A stretch of DNA of 64,000 nucleotides from Tanypteryx hageni (lineage: Eukaryota; Arthropoda; Insecta; Odonata; Petaluridae), in contig CM054117.1 in assembly GCA_028673005.1 (NCBI GenBank), forward strand, positions 49,073,370 through 49,137,369. The letters run 5' to 3'. A program made the translations under genes and the position numbers. How positions within the stretch are numbered: the stretch's first letter is position 1; each line of letters begins with the position of its first letter. Below, piece by piece: positions 59,134 through 64,000 of the stretch. The notes under the pieces were generated by a model that had not been told where the DNA came from, did not search any database, and saw only the letters and a program-made list of their open reading frames with translations.

Positions 59134-60766
59134 TTAATGTTGAAGTGATGTCAAAACGATGGAAAGATCAGCTAGTAACTCTTTTTCTTCTAGTGATAAG
59201 TTATTTCCTTGATTATCATTAAATGGATCTAATACCCACAAAGAACCTACTCTTGGATCTTTATTTAAAGGAAAATATTTATTAAATTTATCACTAAGTG
59301 TATCCAAGTGATTAACAATGATCAATGGAAGTTCTGCAAAATTAAATTCTTCATTGTTTCTATCTTTAACTTCATTCAGAAGCTCTGTTAATCCAGAAAA
59401 CATATCAAAGTAGTTGTCTTTGGCTCTGTTAACCCATAACTTTAATTTCTTTTTAAACCCTTCTATTTTACTATGCGTGGGAAAAACATTTTTCAATGGT
59501 ACTTGTAGTGATAAATTTAACTCATTCAAATTCTGAAAAATGTCTGCAAGATAACCAAGTTTTAAGTACCTATTAATATCCTTGTAGTACTTCACAAGAT
59601 CTGAATTTTTCTCAGACAGAAAACACACTACTTCCTCGCTAAGTTCACACAATCTTTTTAACACTCGAACTTTGGACAGCCAGCGAACTTCTGCATGCAA
59701 TAATTGTGTGGAATGTGCAGACCCCATTTCATCGCATAGTACTCCAAACAATCGGCAGTTAAGTGCACTGGATTTTATTAAATTTACTGTTTTGATGGAT
59801 ATTGTTAACACTTCATTTAACTCTAAGCTTAACTTTTTACATGCAAATAATTCTTGGTTAATAATACAATCTGTAATTTAAATTTTTGGCATTACTTCTT
59901 TAAATTTTGCAACCAATCCTGCATTTACACCTGTCATATTTGCTGCACCATCAGTACAAATCGAAACAATCTTAAATATCGATATCTTTGCTGGAGAAAT
60001 ATTCAGATATTACCTTGAATATTTCGAACCCAGTTGAACGTTGTGGCAAGTAAAAGCTGTTCATGAATTCTTCTTCATTCACTTCACTGTCCCAATCAAT
60101 ATATCGAACATACATAATTATTACAGCTTTTTTAGCAATATCTGTTGATTTGGTCAATTGAAGAGCGAAGATTCTAGCTTTTTTCACTTTCTCTAACAGT
60201 TGCTGATGATCTTTATTCATCATTGCGATACGTCTCGCAATCGTATCGTTGGAGAGGGGAATTTGTCTAATTTTTTTTGCAGCCTTCTCTCTCAAAATCG
60301 TCTTGCATGCATCTACTAAGTAAGGCATGATTAAACTTTCTCTTATGGTGAAAGGCTTTTTGGTTTTGGCGATTCGGAGTGAAATTAAGAACGATGCATT
60401 AAACACTGAGTCAGTTACTTTGCATATGTTACTAATTAATCCCTTCTGGCTTTTAAATTCATTTTCTCTTCTCTTAAAATACTCGAATGGCTTATTTTGA
60501 TACTGCTGGTGTTTTTAATCAAGATGTCTTTTTAATTTTGCTGGAAACATGGCGCTATTTGACAAAACCTCATAACAAATAGCACACTGTGGACTATTGC
60601 CTTGACATGTGAAACCGTATTTGATGTAATCAGGATCATACTTTCGATGTACTACCACTTCCTGCTTTTTCCGATCTGACTGTGAAGGTGAGTCATATGA
60701 TCTATTACCGGCATTGTCTCTCATGGAAGTAGATGGAATCGCTTCATCAACATTTGTTTCACTCAC
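59134..60766 (-). pseudogene. hAT transposase with BED zinc finger (ZBED5/SCAND3-like), broken
   Basis: Domains in order: a BED-type finger (CAIC, then KRHLD-stop-KH) with leader KYDPDYIKYGFTC; PFEYFKRRENEFKSQKGLI; a core with LQLTKSTDI (first catalytic Asp) and ICTDGAANMTG (second); and LLHAEVRWLSKVRVLKRLCE with the insertion/helical region up to LLADLSIVLTSLQH. Lesions: TAA at 60517-60515 just after the finger's first His, a one-base frameshift near 59975, TAA near 59878, and truncation at 59134 before the hATC dimerisation segment with the catalytic Glu. Otherwise about 540 residues are readable, close to the family's ~600. Relatives include domesticated vertebrate genes, but this copy sits inside recognisable transposon ends. 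Confidence 0.9.
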
Positions 60767-61129
60767 TCCGGAATTTTTTTCAACATGGTCTGTTTACCCA
60801 TTTTATCCTATGGGTACCACGCAGACGTAATTTTATTAGAATAAATAGAAATATATTAAATTTAAACTTCATTTTATTAATGCAAAAGGCTACTCACGTA
60901 CTGCCAAAATTCGACAAAATATGTAGAATACACGTTTCACAACCACTCAGCAATGCATTTAAATATTACACAATGGCAAACGAAAAAACTGATATACAAA
61001 CTACTACGATGGAACACAGGGCAAATGGCTGCCCACATACAGTGCCGGGCTTGTTTCGTGGATTGCGGGCACAACGTAATTAAACTATAGTCCGTGAGAT
61101 CTAGCTATGTCTCCGAGTCAATTTTGGAA

Positions 61130-61510
61130 GACGAGTGGAGGGAGGCAGTGGAAGAGTCCGCAGTCAACAACAGAGGCCTGGCATCACCAGTTGCAAGTAT
61201 ATAGAATTTATAGCAAATGTTACACCGAGGGGGAGGAAGGGAATCGGTGAGTAGGAGAGGGGAGGTGGAATGGTGAAGGAGAGGTTGGTTGGCGGGCAAT
61301 AAAATGTTCTTTTATGTATACAATATGGAAGGAGAAGGTCCGTGAATTGGAGAGAGGAATAAAGGGAGTGAATATGCTTCTAAGTATACAAAGTAAGATG
61401 GAGAAGGGAGGGTATTAGAGAGTAGGAAAGGGGAGGCAGAAAGTTGGAAGAGGTCGGGGGATGGGTAAGAAAACGAGGTAGTACATATTCGGAAAGAAAA
61501 GGCAGAACAA
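61130..61510 (+). repeat. Purine-rich (GA) block within the hAT element
   Basis: The plus strand is dominated by GGAGAGG and GAAGGAG words with two short AT interruptions (near 61200 and 61310). Same style as the tracts at 5890 and 26160. Low-complexity frames are not genes. Confidence 0.7.
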
Positions 61511-61929
61511 GTGGACTTTATAACCAAAGCAGTGTTGCGATTATCGTAACGTGATAGGCAAAAGTCTTTACACTTCGTTCTAATAAACAATTTAATATTA
61601 TATTTCCAATAATTGAACTTTTCACTTGAATTTTTTAAATGGCTTGCGGAGCACCTGCCTCATGTTTGCGGAGCACCGGTTGAGAAACACTGTACTAGAC
61701 TACATTGAATTCAAATCCAACAACAGTCGTTAGGAAGGCAACACTCGTAATGAGCGATAAAAACTTCAAAAACGCTGGTATTTACACAAAATTCAAAGAA
61801 ATACATTCTACAGTGAAAATTAGAATCTTTCTTTCCTCAGAGAATAGTACAAATCCCGCTCCGCTATTACATTATTACATTTAATGTGCAAGAGAAAGCA
61901 AACCTGCACGATGGATTTCAGATTTCCCA

Positions 61930-62135
61930 TGTAAATGAAATGGGAAGGATAGTTCCTGGAATCGAACCCAGGACTTTCAATCTTTGCAACAAAAACTATC
62001 CTCAGGAGCCAAGTAACAAGAGATTTCCACCAAGTGTCATGAAAATCGGTCCATTGATTCAAAAATTTACAGGGGGGACAGACAGACACAACAACAAAAC
62101 TAAAAGCCTATTTCCATTCTGGAAAGTAGGCTAAA
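61930..62135. repeat. Helentron-like end with a D-armless tRNA-like segment
   Basis: 62106-62135 carries the hairpin GCCTATTTCC/GGAAAGTAGGC and CTAA shared with copy B. Upstream on the minus strand, 62001-61947 pairs GGATAGTT with AACTATCC and contains a T-arm-like TCCTGGGTTCGATTCCAGGA with an exact B box, but has only about 20 bases where the D and anticodon arms should be. ATCGGTCCATTGATTC and ACAGACAGACAC are phrases typical of arthropod interspersed repeats. Confidence 0.6.
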
Positions 62136-64000
62136 AATTTCAGAGGGAACATTTCAGAATGCTTTAAACTTATATTAGTATGAAGTACTACTTGAAAATG
62201 CCCATGCTAAGAGAAATATGCAATGATTAGCGGTTTAAAAAAATATATGTTTATGCATTCGATTTGCCCATCTATCTGCTGGAGTTGTTAACTCTTTAAC
62301 AAAAGCAGAGAGAGACTTAGGTTTTCACCAATCAATTCAGTATTCTGTCTCATTATAATATTATTTCAGACTAAAAATATGTTGAATCATTAACACCAAT
62401 ATTCTTTCTCTGAATTGTATGTTCACAGGTGAATGGCTACGTTTTTGATGCTATGCATTCAATGAGTGGCACAAATAGGAATAAATGTATAATTCTCACC
62501 ATAATTAACGGAAAACTAAAATCATTAGGAATGGGTCATTGGAGCATAAGATTTTGGATTATCTATTCAAAGCAACGATGATCACCAGTAACAAGGGCAG
62601 CTCTTACCTTGGCGATAGAGGAGTACATCCCCACCAAAACTTTATAAATCTTGCTAAAATATTTCTTTGTCATTCTATCTTAATAGTGACATGTAACAAG
62701 TTTCCAAAGATATTTTTTTACCAACGCTTAAACGCATTACATAGATCTCATACATTCATGGTGGCATGTCTGAGTCGTATTCCTCTCTTGCACTAAGCGC
62801 AGATGGCGCACATGCTAAGCACCACAACACACAGGAAGTACACAAAAATGCGCCTGTGCTGCAGCCCTCAGTAGTGATTTTTCTAGCTATCCCCAAGCTC
62901 GCAGAGACGGCTGAGTGCAAAAGTAGAAAGTTACAAGGTTCCGGTACCCTGGCTGTCCTGTGATTTTATTCATGAAGCGAAAGGTGAGAATTTATTATAT
63001 AACTGTGTGCTTCAACCATCCTTTTTATGATGAACGAAATAGATTTTTTGTCGAAAAACAAGTTCAGTACAATGATTTTTGAACAAAAATAAGAAGTGAC
63101 ACATTTAGAATCACATGACTTTGTTCTTCTCAACAACAAAAGTTAATTGACAGAGCTCGGTATTTTGTACGGACACACAAATCTCGTAAGTGATGTAAAA
63201 ATTCACTGCATCACTGTTGCTTTCTTTGAGGCAAAGCATTGTAAAAGAAATTTCCAGGGAAACAATGAAATTCCTTGAAATTATTATCAAAACACCAATG
63301 ACAACATCAGAATCAGAAAGGTATTCCTCTACATTGAAACATGTGAAAACATAACTGACGAACATGATAAGAATACAATGACTCAATGCTATATGAATGC
63401 TGTTGATAGAGAAAAAAACTAGTAAAATCCATCCCAGACTTTAACACCAAAGTCACAGAGCATTTTGCAAGGCTGAAAAACAGACCAGCGCTATTTTACA
63501 AGATGCTGGAAAGATATATGTACCTCTGTAAAAGGTAATACACCACCTTTTTAAACTTTGCGAATAATTGGTTCCGGAAACCTGACGCGAAATGCAAATT
63601 CGCAAAGTGCAAGTCCTCTTTTCCCATAAGACGCAATATAATTTTGGGAGTATGGTTCCCAGTCAACCTATAATATCACTTTTTTATCATAAATAATGCA
63701 GTTTAACAGAAAATAAAAGAAAACATAACAGCAAATGAAAACCTAGCATCATAAAGTGAAAAACATTTTTTTAATTATCTTCAAAACGGGTAATAGGAAA
63801 TGAAAACCCAGCATTACAAAACGCATTTTTGCATGCGATTTTCGATCTTCTTTTGTTCATTTCTAGGAAATTCTTCAATTTAAATTGATGAACTAATGAA
63901 ATGGAATGTTGAGTACGTGAAGCACAGCTGTATTCTTGGGTACTGCAACAAATATTTCCAAGCCGCAAAAAAACACTAGTGTTATAAAGTGGTAACATGT
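62136..64000. other. No gene recognised at the right edge
   Basis: A GC-richer patch at 62760-62960 has an open plus frame but no domain or splice partner. A 91-codon minus frame at 63111-63386 is not recognised. 63540-63660 (AAACTTTGCGAATAATTGG, then AAATTCGCAAAGTGCAAG) looks like a Tigger-type repeat fragment. The missing RNFT 5' exons were looked for here and not found. Confidence 0.4.

Larger units (their letters stand above)
57885..61692 (-). mobile_element. Full-length hAT transposon, 3.8 kb, with 8-bp target duplication
   Basis: Ends CAGTGTTTCTCAGCC and CGGTTGAGAAACACTG are inverted, extending into GGAGCAC subterminal repeats. Flanks TACCAGAC (57877-57884) and TACTAGAC (61693-61700) agree at 7 of 8 positions. 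It contains a broken minus-strand transposase, a tRNA-like fold and a purine-rich block. Inserted in the RNFT gene or its 5' flank; inactive. Confidence 0.95.

Noticed and set aside
1..64000. CRISPR arrays, operons or ribosome binding sites
   Set aside because: Split genes with GT-AG introns and eukaryotic transposons show this is nuclear eukaryotic DNA; the regular repeats seen are transposon-internal satellites, not spacer arrays.

Overview
This window is a gene-poor, AT-rich, repeat-dense stretch of an animal nuclear genome. An arthropod is most likely, judged from the style of the transposons, the tRNA-derived SINE and the small, widely spaced exons. I cannot fix the species. Only two protein-coding genes are convincing, both multi-exon and on the minus strand, with introns of 0.4-8 kb full of transposon remains.

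Gene 1 is an SLC46-family (proton-coupled folate transporter-like) membrane transporter. Seven exons between 35084 and 18240 join with matching splice phases into 458 codons plus a stop. They cover transmembrane segments 2-12, the central loop and the C-terminus. The N-terminal exon(s) with TM1 are not resolved; candidates lie at 36.9-37.8 kb. Gene 2 is an RNFT1/RNFT2-type RING finger and transmembrane E3 ubiquitin ligase. Its last three coding exons are at 56758-56605, 48913-48698 and 40379-40056, followed by a probable 1.5-kb 3' UTR. Its 5' part lies beyond the right edge.

Region by region: 1-18 kb has no recognisable host gene. It holds a decayed Tigger/pogo transposase carrying a 21-bp tandem repeat, purine/pyrimidine tracts, hAT and Tigger-like MITEs, and one copy of a roughly 1-kb Helentron/DINE-1-like repeat. 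The region 18-35 kb is gene 1. Its introns hold a hammerhead-ribozyme-like motif next to five constant-length 34-bp motifs, TA-flanked and hAT MITEs, a dead piggyBac transposase with its four acidic positions still visible, a TTAA-flanked MITE and a tRNA-derived SINE. The region 38-64 kb is gene 2. Its introns hold several MITEs with recognisable target-site duplications, nested Tigger-like elements, a second, inverted Helentron-like copy, piggyBac-like inverted repeats, and a full-length 3.8-kb hAT element with a broken BED-finger transposase.

No new multi-gene system is evident. The most informative signals are transposon biology: end-defined elements with target duplications, nested insertions, subterminal short-repeat arrays, and two tRNA-like folds. 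All calls are by eye from sequence; no search or folding program was run.
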